Shown: one piece after another, positions 1-7,441 of the stretch
Numbering within the stretch: position 1 is the stretch's first letter
How the letters are laid out: every line of letters begins with the position of its first letter
IMG/VR virus record: IMGVR_UViG_3300028610_000630
Location: 1-25,516 of that record
DNA: 25,516 bases
From: a virus
Direction: 5' to 3' (one strand)
Notes under the pieces: generated by a model
Seen by the model: the letters and a program-made list of their open reading frames with translations, nothing else
The model's database searches: none
Told to the model about the DNA's origin: nothing
Made by a program: the position numbers and the translations under genes

Positions 1-1073
1 GTAGAGTATTCATCTTCCCACTCACCTGTTACGCCAGGATCCCAATGCTCCATCCCGGACTTTTTCGTATAATCTGTAAATGCTTTTGTTTCTTCAGGTT
101 TCATCCCAAGTACTTTAGACGCATATAAGATTCCGTCTTTTGTGTCTGTACTCATACCAGAGAAAGGTCCTTTCTTATTGGCATCTGGTACAAACTTCAT
201 TTTGCTTTCGCGTTCAGCAGTAAAAGCAGCTTCTAGGTCACCACTTTCAGCGGCAGCCTCTAGGCTTTCTTTAATTTCAGCTAAGGCATCGGCTAGGTCA
301 CCATCTTTTTCTACTAATTCTTCACGTAGATCTTTGATCAAACGTTCAGCAGCAGTAGTGGCGGTAGCTTCGATCTTGTCATTAGCTTCCTTTTCTGCTT
401 TTTCAGCTTCTTCCGCAGCTTTCTTATCCTTATCTAGGTCTCCCTTGACAGCGGCAGAAATCTGCGCAACTAAAGCTGCAACATCGATAGGCCCTTTTTT
501 AGCCTTATCTTTACTCTTATCATCCATTAAAGTCTCCTCACTTTCTGACTTGATAAATTGATTTCTAAACTCTTTGTAATCTTCAGTATTATCAAAATTC
601 TTTTCAATACTGAAAAGTGCATTTTGATTCGCAGGAACAGACACTACACTAACTTCAAATAATTCTAATTCTTTAATAAAGAATACTCCAGATTTTGGAT
701 CGAAGTCAGCATCTTTTATCATAAATCCAATACTAAATGCGGAAAGAATTTCTTCCTTAATTAATTCAATGATATCGCCTGCTGCTTTGCTAATCTTAGC
801 TGTTATCTTTAAACCCTTGTCATCGACTTCATGATCTATAGTTTTACCTATTGGTCTAGAAGTATCATGAAATGCCAAAATAACTGGGTTTTTAAGATAG
901 TTAGCTAGAGCATCTACTTTTTTCCATGCATCTAATATAATAACGTCACCTGTTCGGTCCTCGTCATTTGTACTAGCATGTCCGGTAATAATAAGATCTT
1001 CATCTTCTTCACCGTGTGCTGTCTTAGTTTCGATAGGCACGTAGAGTTTTAGAACTTTCTCTTTCGTTAGCAT
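1..1073 (-). CDS. Prohead maturation protease with C-terminal scaffold-like region (partial, runs off left edge)
   Basis: Reading leftwards from ATG at 1073 there is an open frame of 357 codons that leaves the window. Residues about 1-160 match the HK97-family prohead serine protease: a core with HDTSRPIG (His69), then SAFSIGF (Ser114 the likely nucleophile), then the strand ELFEVSVVSVPANQNA. This enzyme cleaves scaffold and capsid proteins inside the assembling prohead. Residues about 185-290 are Ala/Glu/Lys-rich and look like coiled coil, as expected of an internal scaffold. The remainder (KFVPDANKKGPFSGM onward) looks like folded protein and may begin a fused major capsid protein, which I infer but cannot confirm because the frame is cut. 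The start is supported by a GAGGA ribosome site about 7 nt upstream. It is the last visible gene of the minus-strand head operon, directly after the portal gene. Confidence 0.88.
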   Translation of the reverse strand, partial: MLTKEKVLKLYVPIETKTAHGEEDEDLIITGHASTNDEDRTGDVIILDAWKKVDALANYLKNPVILAFHDTSRPIGKTIDHEVDDKGLKITAKISKAAGDIIELIKEEILSAFSIGFMIKDADFDPKSGVFFIKELELFEVSVVSVPANQNALFSIEKNFDNTEDYKEFRNQFIKSESEETLMDDKSKDKAKKGPIDVAALVAQISAAVKGDLDKDKKAAEEAEKAEKEANDKIEATATTAAERLIKDLREELVEKDGDLADALAEIKESLEAAAESGDLEAAFTAERESKMKFVPDANKKGPFSGMSTDTKDGILYASKVLGMKPEETKAFTDYTKKSGMEHWDPGVTGEWEDEYS

Positions 1074-1093
1074 ATTATTTCCTCGATTAATAA

Positions 1094-2305
1094 TTAATCG
1101 TCATCTTCTTCTTCACCAGCTGGTGGTGCTCCACCATCTGTTGGGTCTGCTGCGCTTCCTGCTATGTTAGCGGGAATTCTGAGTTCATCAGATTCCGGAT
1201 CTTTATCAGGCTCGAGTCTTAACTCAAGTCGCGCTTCATTTGGGGACATGATACCCCCGTTTACTAATCCTGTTAAATATTGCGTTTGATCTTTTAGTTC
1301 AGGGCGTAAAGCTCTGATCTTAATAACCTCTGGTTCCATGTCCCAGGCGAAAAACCTTTCGTAAGAACCAATGATTTTCGCAATTATTGGTAAAACTGTC
1401 GTTTCATAAAATAGCTGTATATTTGGTCTTAAATTTGCATTGTTTCCAGAGTTTAGAAGTACTGGTGGTACCCCCAACGCTTTCAGAATCTTTGTTTCAT
1501 GAGAAGTTATTGATGCCTCAAAATCTAACTCACTAAACTTAACTTGGCTTATAGGATTAACTTTCATATCCCCATCTAAGATTATAGGGCGTTTACCGCC
1601 AGAATTAGGCTTGTATTTTGTTATCCAAGCTCTAAGTAACTTTTCTTTAATCTTATCCCCTAAAATATTAGGCGTTTGAATAATCAATCCTGGTACTGCT
1701 GCATTGTCAAAGAAATCATTTTGAAATCCTAACATGCTTTGTAATATTGTTATACTTCTTTTAGCACTTAATAATCTACTAGTACCCACATAAACAGATG
1801 TAGCAGAGTTATCTTTTGTATGTATAACTTCATCTGGCATAAGCTTAATATCTGAATTATACATATAATGCGAAACTTTAGTATTTTCCCCACTTATCAC
1901 TTCCATTAATTCTGATGGTAAATGATTTAAGTTAAGTCCTTTTTTATCCCATAATTGAAAACAATTACCTGTAAGTACTAAATCTAATACTAGTTGACGA
2001 CGGAAGGTATTTACATCTTCATCATCATTTGGACGAAAATTAAGTATAGTCGATAAAGTTTTCTTTCTTACTCTACCCCCTTCATGTACAGTAGGTATAG
2101 GCAAAACATCTGTAATATTAATGTCTATTTCTGTTGCAGAGTCGGATATCATATCAACTCCACGTCTTACAACTTCAATATTGTCGAAAGACTTTTCAAA
2201 AAAGAAACGTTTTTCAGACGCTTCTATAGTTCCCCCTTCTAAATCGTGAATAGCGCTCTGGTGTCTATTCTTCCATTCCCACTCTAATCTCTTGAATATA
2301 TTCAT
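1094..2305 (-). CDS. Phage portal protein (HK97 family)
   Basis: A 403-residue protein with the features of the HK97-type portal family: the YVGTSRLLSAKRSI segment, the phrase FFDNAAVPGLIIQTP, a 'SITSHETKILKALGVPPVLL' segment, and a C-terminal helix region (GIMSPNEARLEL) followed by an acidic tail ending EEEDDD. Portal proteins form the dodecameric ring at one capsid vertex through which terminase pumps DNA and to which the tail attaches. The length is normal for the family. It lies between the PAS-domain gene upstream and the prohead protease downstream on the minus strand, the usual terminase-portal-protease order. Confidence 0.93.
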   Translation of the reverse strand: MNIFKRLEWEWKNRHQSAIHDLEGGTIEASEKRFFFEKSFDNIEVVRRGVDMISDSATEIDINITDVLPIPTVHEGGRVRKKTLSTILNFRPNDDEDVNTFRRQLVLDLVLTGNCFQLWDKKGLNLNHLPSELMEVISGENTKVSHYMYNSDIKLMPDEVIHTKDNSATSVYVGTSRLLSAKRSITILQSMLGFQNDFFDNAAVPGLIIQTPNILGDKIKEKLLRAWITKYKPNSGGKRPIILDGDMKVNPISQVKFSELDFEASITSHETKILKALGVPPVLLNSGNNANLRPNIQLFYETTVLPIIAKIIGSYERFFAWDMEPEVIKIRALRPELKDQTQYLTGLVNGGIMSPNEARLELRLEPDKDPESDELRIPANIAGSAADPTDGGAPPAGEEEDDD

Positions 2306-2314
2306 ATATTACTC

Positions 2315-2896
2315 TCATTGGATAGTGACTACTCCAAGGTAACCTAACCTGTCACCCATACAGCTTGTCATTTTATAACTAGTGCATTTGACAGGAATAC
2401 AATTCCCATCAGGTGTTTGGAAGTCTAACTTTCCGGAAAATTCTCTATCTTCATCAACAGACTTATACCAAGCTGTTACAACTTCTTCTCGCGTCTTTTG
2501 GCAGATGGCGTTAACCCATCCGTGTCCCATAAGTTCACTTGGAGTACGTTGTACTAGCTTACAGTATGTTCTATTAACCCAGGTACAGTTTCCTTTTATA
2601 TCAGTTTCAAACATTGCATCTTCAGTCTCAGCATTTAACGCTCTAAATCTTTCACGAGATAATGCTACTTCTCTTTCAATTCGACCAAGACTATCTTTCA
2701 TGGATTTACCACCATTTGGTGTAAGTTCCTCAAAAATAATATCGATCTTGTCTACAGCCTCACTATACTTAGTTATAGCTTCCCACATAGGTTTAATTCC
2801 TTTTTTGTATAGTAATGTAAAAAGACCTATGCTTACACTAATAGCTGTGGCATAAAATGCGTAATTTTCTACGAAAAGACTCCATGCTTCAGACAT
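2315..2896 (-). CDS. Membrane-anchored PAS-domain protein
   Basis: A 193-residue protein. Residues about 12-30 form one hydrophobic membrane segment near the N terminus, followed by a KK charge pair, a helical linker (about 36-90, with alternating charges as in a coiled coil), and a PAS fold at about 91-193. The PAS hallmarks are AMFETDIKGNCTWVNRTYC, the 'TPSELMGHGWVNAI' helix, a W-x-x-x-V-x-x-x-x-E-F segment and a final strand GYLGVVTIQ. PAS domains sense small ligands or mediate dimerisation; no kinase, cyclase or other output domain is attached. The gene overlaps the upstream HNH gene by 28 bp and sits 9 bp before the portal gene. A PAS protein in a head-assembly operon is unexpected; a role in sensing or in tethering head assembly to the membrane is speculation. 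Confidence 0.82.
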   Translation of the reverse strand: MSEAWSLFVENYAFYATAISVSIGLFTLLYKKGIKPMWEAITKYSEAVDKIDIIFEELTPNGGKSMKDSLGRIEREVALSRERFRALNAETEDAMFETDIKGNCTWVNRTYCKLVQRTPSELMGHGWVNAICQKTREEVVTAWYKSVDEDREFSGKLDFQTPDGNCIPVKCTSYKMTSCMGDRLGYLGVVTIQ

Positions 2897-3258
2897 TGCT
2901 TCTCCCTTTGCTTATCTAACCATCTTTCTTGTTTAGGTGCTGTCGCAAGCGCAGGCCGCTGTCCGTAAACAACATGTAGTCGCTGATGACATTTCTTACA
3001 TAAAGTACGAGCGTATTCAAACATTTCATACGCATATTCTTCTATAAAATCATCGCGAACTGTAATAATATCTTCCACACAATTAATAGTGATTTTATTG
3101 GCCTTTAACCAATTATCAAACAGGATGTCCACAGTGTATAGATGGTGAAAGTCAAGTGACCCACCAACTTCACAAACGTAGCATAAAGCCTCCTTCACAT
3201 ACCGGCTCTTAGCTCTGTCACGTACATATTTAATTGGAATTCTTTTAAGTGCAGACAT
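2869..3258 (-). CDS. HNH-type nuclease
   Basis: A 129-residue protein with two zinc-knuckle pairs, CYVC (Cys26, Cys29) and CKKC (Cys87, Cys90), framing DFHHLY (His38, His39) and ending in HQRLH (residues 91-95). This is the layout of the HNH/beta-beta-alpha metal nuclease family. HNH nucleases are often encoded beside terminase and portal genes and are needed for packaging-related DNA cutting in HK97-like phages; that role is inferred from position. The start has no clear alternative. Upstream of it is a gap of about 100 nt before the small membrane protein gene. Confidence 0.8.
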   Translation of the reverse strand: MSALKRIPIKYVRDRAKSRYVKEALCYVCEVGGSLDFHHLYTVDILFDNWLKANKITINCVEDIITVRDDFIEEYAYEMFEYARTLCKKCHQRLHVVYGQRPALATAPKQERWLDKQREKQCLKHGVFS

Positions 3259-3364
3259 AACAAATATAAATGTTGTATTTCAATTTTTTTCTTCTCATTG
3301 TATATATTCTGACATACTTTTAGCAGCAAGTCAAGAAGTATTTTTAATTATGGTGTACAGAAAT

Positions 3365-3505
3365 TTAGTCCTCTAAAAGTATGACCATAAATGCTATAGC
3401 AAGTAATCCTAGCATACCCATACCCCCTGCAACCTGATATGCCAAATTAAATAAAAATATACCGAAAACTAAAAGAAATAAGAAATAAGCACACCCAGAT
3501 CCCAT
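3365..3505 (-). CDS. 46-residue membrane protein
   Basis: ATG at 3505 overlaps the TGA stop of the PagL-like gene (TGATG), which suggests coupled translation. The product is almost entirely hydrophobic, with two likely membrane helices (about residues 5-24 and 28-43) separated by a Gly-rich turn, and it ends in Glu-Asp. No family is recognised. Phage proteins of this size and build can be holins or superinfection-related membrane proteins, but nothing in this one decides that. Confidence 0.6.
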   Translation of the reverse strand: MGSGCAYFLFLLVFGIFLFNLAYQVAGGMGMLGLLAIAFMVILLED

Positions 3506-3996
3506 CAAAATCTATAGCCACCATTTATCATATTTACTCCAGCATTAGGTCTACTAGTACCTGCATTAGAGTAATGTCTGAAGATTCCATAGAATCGTGT
3601 ATTTGGTATAGAGTACTCTATAGATAAACCATAATTTAAATGACTACTAGTAGCATGACTAGTATTATTAAAGTAACCTAGTCCAATTCCTAAAATAACG
3701 TTATCTAAGAAACCTGGTCCACGTACAATACGTTCACCGAAAACTAACATATTATTTTGAACATTTCGACTTTTGTAAGTCATATCGCCTATTAGACCAA
3801 TACCGCCCCGCCATCTTTCATTACGTTCGGATAACATAATATTAAAAGTTTCAAGTTTTATATTATCACTAATGAATGGTACTCCACCTTCTACGGCAGT
3901 TTCAGCACGACCATCATAAGCAAAGAAGATTAAAACTACAATTATAAATGCACCTATAACTAATTTTACTGGTTTCGGATTGTTAAATAAACTCAT
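3505..3996 (-). CDS. PagL-like lipid A 3-O-deacylase family protein, catalytic Glu apparently replaced
   Basis: A 163-residue protein with an N-terminal membrane segment or signal (about residues 11-27) followed by alternating strands ending in an aromatic residue (GGYRF), as in a small outer-membrane beta-barrel. Residues 141-154 read HYSNAGTSRPNAGV, matching the PagL active-site signature (H-x-S-N-A-G...P-N-x-G). His141 and Ser143 correspond to the catalytic His126 and Ser128 of Pseudomonas PagL, as I recall that numbering. The third residue, Glu140 in PagL, aligns with Asn155 here. PagL removes a 3-O-linked acyl chain from lipid A in the outer membrane. Phage copies could alter the host surface after infection; activity is uncertain without the Glu. 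It overlaps the TerL stop by 4 bp (ATGA). Confidence 0.75.
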   Translation of the reverse strand: MSLFNNPKPVKLVIGAFIIVVLIFFAYDGRAETAVEGGVPFISDNIKLETFNIMLSERNERWRGGIGLIGDMTYKSRNVQNNMLVFGERIVRGPGFLDNVILGIGLGYFNNTSHATSSHLNYGLSIEYSIPNTRFYGIFRHYSNAGTSRPNAGVNMINGGYRF

Positions 3997-5360
3997 GTGA
4001 TTCCTCCTACTGAGCGTTCGTAAGTATAAATTGCATAACGTATTGCATCAGCACAGTGACTAGCGCGATTATGTTCTGGCTTTTGTGATTCGATGTTCCA
4101 AACGCCAGCATCTGCAGACCCCTTCCATTTGTAGTTGCGCAACGCGTAAATTGATTCATGGCATTCATCATGCACGATCAATCTATCATTGTCAATAACG
4201 GCGCCTACCGCGCCGATGCCATCAGTTCTAGACTTAATAGCAGCTATTGTAGATATATCATAAATAGAAGCCAAGTCCCATCTAGTTTGCGCGGCTGCCG
4301 AATCACAAAAAATATATTCCAAGTCCCACTTCTCAACTCGAGCTGATATTTCAGCAGCGTGTTTATCAGTGCCTTTTTCTGCTTGTACGTATTCATCAAG
4401 TATAGAATAGATATTCAAACCATCAGAATCTTCATATACTAGCATTACTACAAGAGCAGTTTGATCTCGGAATCCTAAATCTAATCCGGCTATAATTTCA
4501 TATCTAGCAGGATTAGCAACGATATCGTGAATCATAATTGTAAGGTCTTGAATAGCTGAACCTTTCAATGCCCACACTTGGCCTTCGAACGTTACAAAGT
4601 TAGCCATGTACTCTTGCTCAAATTCTGAGTGAGACATAGTCTTTCTAGCTTGGGCTATATCTTTTTTAGAAGCTCTAGGATTTTCATGGTAATCAGCATG
4701 AATTGATAGCCACTCGGCTAAATCAGGATCAGTTGAGAATCCACGTTGAAAAAACTCTCTAAACCAGTTATCTCCACGTGGTGTAGAGATGAACAAACAT
4801 TTAGAGTTTAATTTATCTAAAGTTGGGCGCAGAGCTACATTGAATGCTTGGCCACCGGCGTCGTTTAACGCAGCTTCATCGAAGATGATAAGATCGTAAC
4901 TTCGCCCAACGGCCGAATCAACTCGACTAACAGAAGCAATCTTAATAAGAGAACCATTTGATAATTCAATAATTCTATCTTTAGCATTGTCTCGTATGCG
5001 TTCGATATCGAACTTGTCAAGTAGCGTGCGTTGTAAGTCCCATGATATACCAGATAAGGCATAATCGGGGCTAATAATAAGCACCGATGCTCCAGGCATA
5101 AGTGCTACGACTTGCAAAATGATATTTGCAATAAAAGTTTTACCTACTCGCCTAGAAACACATGCAGTAATAAATCTATATGAAGGAGAATTAATTGCAT
5201 TAATAATTGCATTTTGTACTCTATTTGGAACTATCGGTTTGTTTTCCGAGTCCGTCAGTAACTTTAAGTAATTCTGTATTGGTACCTTTAGAAATCTTTT
5301 CGACGCCGATAGTTCCACTATGTGGTTTAATTCTAGATTTGGATCCGAAACTTTTAACAT
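3993..5360 (-). CDS. terL: Terminase large subunit
   Basis: A 455-residue packaging motor. The ATPase half has Walker A SRRVGKT (residues 69-75), Walker B LIIFDEA (157-163) and the coupling segment ISTPRGD (191-197). The nuclease half has the acidic triad of the RNase H-like fold: DLGFRDQ (Asp294), FCDSAAAQ (Asp353) and HCADAIRYA (Asp438). It docks on the portal, translocates DNA with ATP and cuts the concatemer. The ATG at 5360 has a GAGAAG ribosome site; this start gives a 140-bp overlap, in another frame, with the upstream 97-residue gene. The residues just after the overlap (PIVPNRVQNAIINAI) look conserved for the family, so the overlap lies only in the variable N terminus. Confidence 0.95.
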   Translation of the reverse strand: MLKVSDPNLELNHIVELSASKRFLKVPIQNYLKLLTDSENKPIVPNRVQNAIINAINSPSYRFITACVSRRVGKTFIANIILQVVALMPGASVLIISPDYALSGISWDLQRTLLDKFDIERIRDNAKDRIIELSNGSLIKIASVSRVDSAVGRSYDLIIFDEAALNDAGGQAFNVALRPTLDKLNSKCLFISTPRGDNWFREFFQRGFSTDPDLAEWLSIHADYHENPRASKKDIAQARKTMSHSEFEQEYMANFVTFEGQVWALKGSAIQDLTIMIHDIVANPARYEIIAGLDLGFRDQTALVVMLVYEDSDGLNIYSILDEYVQAEKGTDKHAAEISARVEKWDLEYIFCDSAAAQTRWDLASIYDISTIAAIKSRTDGIGAVGAVIDNDRLIVHDECHESIYALRNYKWKGSADAGVWNIESQKPEHNRASHCADAIRYAIYTYERSVGGIT

Positions 5361-5514
5361 TTAATAATTCTTCTCTTGTGTATAGTGAGCCAGAGGAATC
5401 TCTAACTACACCATTTTTATAATCTCTCAAAAAATCGAGAGCAGATTTAATCGGCATATCCTGTGCCACAATAACTTCTCTAACTTTGTTCTTTACATAA
5501 CATGTATATAACAT
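5221..5514 (-). CDS. 97-residue protein overlapping the terL start
   Basis: ATG at 5514 overlaps the TAA of the upstream lipoprotein gene (TAATG), so the start is supported by probable translational coupling. The product is mixed and hydrophilic, with a helix (IKSALDFLRDYKNG) and a Ser/Lys-rich tail. Its last 46 codons share DNA with the first codons of terL in another reading frame. No family is recognised. Either the terL start is further in, or this is a real out-of-frame overlap; the coupling start favours a translated gene. Confidence 0.6.
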   Translation of the reverse strand: MLYTCYVKNKVREVIVAQDMPIKSALDFLRDYKNGVVRDSSGSLYTREELLNVKSFGSKSRIKPHSGTIGVEKISKGTNTELLKVTDGLGKQTDSSK

Positions 5515-5774
5515 TAATATATTCCTCGTATTATCTTTTTGGGGTCAACACATTTTGCACTATGCATTTCATGATAAGTAAGAGGATGTGGTATTCTAGA
5601 TATAGTATATTTTCTTATCATCATAGCACCTCCTGCTTTTTTACAACTAGCAGATGCAATAATATATGTATCAACCATTTCATCATAACGTGCTATTTTT
5701 TCATAAGGTGATAGTGTTTGACATCCTCCAATTACAATATTAACTATCAATAAGCTTTTCCATAAGTTTACCAT
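5514..5774 (-). CDS. Small putative lipoprotein
   Basis: I place the start at ATG 5774 rather than the upstream in-frame ATG at 5795, because GGAGAGGG lies at proper spacing before 5774. The 86-residue product begins MVNLWKSLLIVNIVIGGC, a short signal peptide ending in a lipobox-like IGGC, so Cys18 would be lipidated. The mature part has further cysteines (SCKKAGG, KCVDP) and no family I recognise. It overlaps the end of the terminase small subunit gene and its stop is coupled to the next start. A lipoprotein between the two terminase genes is odd. Confidence 0.6.
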   Translation of the reverse strand: MVNLWKSLLIVNIVIGGCQTLSPYEKIARYDEMVDTYIIASASCKKAGGAMMIRKYTISRIPHPLTYHEMHSAKCVDPKKIIRGIY

Positions 5775-6210
5775 AAGAACCCTCTCCGTATACATTAACC
5801 TGAGTATTCTTAGTCAGTCCAACTTCTTTACTAACATCAGCTTGTAATAATTTAGACATATCCATTCTAAATTTATGTGCCATAAGTAGTAAGTCAGCTA
5901 TATCTTTATTAGAACCGATTTCAGCTTCATCAAGCTCTGCCCACTTGCGATCGACTAGATCATCTAGTTTTTCAGCTATTTGTACCATATGACGATATCC
6001 GTGTTCTCTTAATATAGAGTTGACGTAAGTTTTTATAAGTGGTTGTTGTAATACTGCTGCAATTTCATGTGTGGGTACATCTAGTGACTGAGAGCATTCT
6101 TTTATAGAGCATCCATTAGCTAAATAAGTGTTGGCAATTTTTGCTCCGTCAGGACTTATTAATTCTGGGGTAGCATCTTCTGAAAATGGTTGTAGTTGAT
6201 AATCGCTCAT
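5740..6210 (-). CDS. Terminase small subunit (probable)
   Basis: A 156-residue protein immediately upstream of the terL region. Residues about 22-66 form a helix-turn-helix-like unit (IANTYLANGCSIKECSQSLDVPTHEIAAVL) and the rest is predominantly helical with charged heptads (RHMVQIAEKLDDLVDRK), as in small terminases that recognise the packaging site and form a ring around it. The identification rests on this build and on position; the sequence is too divergent to name a family. ATG at 6210 overlaps the previous stop (TAATG). Confidence 0.68.
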   Translation of the reverse strand: MSDYQLQPFSEDATPELISPDGAKIANTYLANGCSIKECSQSLDVPTHEIAAVLQQPLIKTYVNSILREHGYRHMVQIAEKLDDLVDRKWAELDEAEIGSNKDIADLLLMAHKFRMDMSKLLQADVSKEVGLTKNTQVNVYGEGSYGKLMEKLIDS

Positions 6211-6443
6211 TATTCTAATACACTAAATACTCTATTGAAGAAACCTTCTTTAGTTGCTGCTTTCGCTAAAAAATTTGGATTGTCCTCGTCAGCGTCAATG
6301 AGCATAACTTTCTCAGGTATATCCATGGTGCTTTCGATTTTGTAACGTTGAACCCGATTTTTTCGAATATACGTATTACAATCATGCTTTGATCCAGTGA
6401 ACAAAATTTCACCATCAAGCGTTTTAATATTTAATTTTTTCAT
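6210..6443 (-). CDS. 77-residue hypothetical protein, first gene of the head/packaging operon
   Basis: The first gene after the minus-strand promoter, with an AGGAGA ribosome site 9 nt before ATG 6443. The sequence starts with beta-like repeats (LNIKTLDGEILFTGSK) and a basic middle (YIRKNRVQRYKI), then an acidic patch. No family is recognised. Its place before terS would fit a small regulatory or packaging-accessory protein, which is inference only. Confidence 0.65.
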   Translation of the reverse strand: MKKLNIKTLDGEILFTGSKHDCNTYIRKNRVQRYKIESTMDIPEKVMLIDADEDNPNFLAKAATKEGFFNRVFSVLE

Positions 6444-6468
6444 GCGGTAGTTCTCCTATTAATAAGTT

Positions 6469-6497
6469 AGTGTAACACGTCGGGGGCGTCATGTCAA
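6469..6497 (-). promoter_or_regulatory. Sigma70-type promoter of the head/packaging operon
   Basis: On the minus strand: TTGACA (6497-6492), a 17-nt spacer and TACACT (6474-6469), preceded by AGTTC and an A-rich stretch. It lies about 25 nt upstream of ATG 6443 and points at the minus-strand operon. Confidence 0.75.
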
Positions 6498-6619
6498 GAA
6501 CTTTTTTTGTATTAGGTTTATAGTTTGCACCGGAATTGGTTTTTTGAAAAATCATGGTTGTACACGTGTGGGGTAGTCCGTTTATAGGGGCTTAGAACGG
6601 GTCTAATAACCGCCCCCGG

Positions 6620-6663
6620 TTGGCACGATTCTTGCCAATAGGTAATGGCAAATTGCGTGCCAA
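6620..6663. promoter_or_regulatory. Nested dyad, probable operator
   Basis: Outer arms TTGGCACG (6620-6627) and CGTGCCAA (6656-6663) and inner arms TTGCCA (6632-6637) and TGGCAA (6646-6651) share exactly the same centre (6641.5). Such concentric half-sites suggest two dimers of a repressor or activator bound side by side. It lies between the divergent promoters at 6469-6497 and 6704-6735. Confidence 0.6.
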
Positions 6664-6681
6664 TAACCTGGATCGCTTATA

Positions 6682-6735
6682 CCGATTCGGTATATCAAAT
6701 CTATTGACTCGAATCGGAAAATCGTGTTATTGTAT
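6682..6735 (+). promoter_or_regulatory. Promoter with inverted repeat around the -35 box
   Basis: TTGACT (6704-6709) is followed at 17 nt by TTATTG, or with a longer spacer by TTGTAT, in an AT-rich stretch. CCGATTCG (6682-6689) and CGAATCGG (6710-6717) are perfect inverted arms flanking the -35 box, so a bound dimer would cover it. The promoter drives the three-gene cassette beginning at 6760. Confidence 0.6.
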
Positions 6736-6759
6736 CTTTACTGACTCGGGAGAAAAATC

Positions 6760-6963
6760 ATGGCTAGAAAATTATTTACATCAGCTTCACTTTATACCCT
6801 TGAAAATGATATCGTTCACGTTCACGTCGCGTGGATGGACAAGGATTATAATTCTGACTCGCTGAAATTCCTTGCCGAAGGTTATCAACACGCGGTAGAA
6901 TTGCTTGATACGCTCTTCGGTAATTGGACTGACTGCGACCAGTCAATAGCAAGGAGCGCATAA
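6760..6963 (+). CDS. 67-residue hypothetical protein
   Basis: ATG at 6760 has a GGGAG site at good spacing. The protein has a beta-like start (SASLYTLENDIVHVHVAW) and a helix (LKFLAEGYQHAVELLDTLF). No family is recognised. It is the first gene of a three-gene cassette closed by the terminator at 7394. Confidence 0.65.
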   Translation: MARKLFTSASLYTLENDIVHVHVAWMDKDYNSDSLKFLAEGYQHAVELLDTLFGNWTDCDQSIARSA

Positions 6964-7160
6964 TGGGATACTATAAAGACAAGGCAATCGAGCAAGAAGA
7001 ATCCGAGATGGCTTTGGATTTTGACGAACGCAACTACACAGACGGCGGGTACTGGTCAGAACGTGATGCTGAACGTGTAATGGCAGAGCATGACGAACTG
7101 ACTCGAATCGAAAATCAAGCGAAGCTTGAAGACGAACGCCGCACAATTGGAGGATGGTAA
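6963..7160 (+). CDS. 65-residue hydrophilic hypothetical protein
   Basis: ATG at 6963 follows AAGGAG and touches the previous stop. The product is highly charged (DERNYTDGGYWSERDAER, then a KLEDERR tail), helical and without membrane segment. No family is recognised; middle gene of the cassette. Confidence 0.6.
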   Translation: MGYYKDKAIEQEESEMALDFDERNYTDGGYWSERDAERVMAEHDELTRIENQAKLEDERRTIGGW

Positions 7161-7161
7161 A

Positions 7162-7386
7162 ATGAAGAATTTTCTAATCGCAATGGCTTTGATTGTTGGA
7201 CTGCCAAGTTTTTTCATCGGCACATACAAATTGTTCGAGGTGATTGATTGCAACACGGCACAAAAGAATCTACGATTCATTGATGCCTGCATCACAGATG
7301 ATAATTGTAATCTAACAGCACGCGACAGACAGAGCGCAGAAAGCTGGACACGATTAAAATTGGCACGATGCCACTCGAAAGACTAA
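7162..7386 (+). CDS. 74-residue secreted or membrane-anchored Cys-containing protein
   Basis: I start at ATG 7162 because AGGATGG precedes it; an earlier in-frame ATG at 7126 lies deep inside the previous gene. Residues 3-22 are a hydrophobic signal or membrane segment, and the rest has four cysteines (DCNTAQ, DACITDDNC, ARCHS) that could form disulfides in the periplasm. No family is recognised. Confidence 0.6.
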   Translation: MKNFLIAMALIVGLPSFFIGTYKLFEVIDCNTAQKNLRFIDACITDDNCNLTARDRQSAESWTRLKLARCHSKD

Positions 7387-7393
7387 CTCAATA

Positions 7394-7417
7394 GCCCCGC
7401 CGAGGCGGGGCTTTTTT
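7394..7417 (+). terminator. Intrinsic terminator
   Basis: GCCCCGC and GCGGGGC form a stem at 7394-7411 around a short loop, followed by six T residues (7412-7417), 8 nt after the stop at 7386. Confidence 0.9.
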
Positions 7418-7441
7418 CTGTCTGATCCCTGGAACCAGGCA

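Noticed and set aside
142-561. Plus-strand Ser/Ala-rich frame
   Set aside because: It is antisense to the prohead protease/scaffold gene; its Ser/Ala composition is the mirror of the Glu/Ala/Lys coiled coil on the minus strand.
2382-2855. Plus-strand 157-codon frame
   Set aside because: It lies antisense to the PAS-domain gene, has no ribosome site and no plausible protein character.
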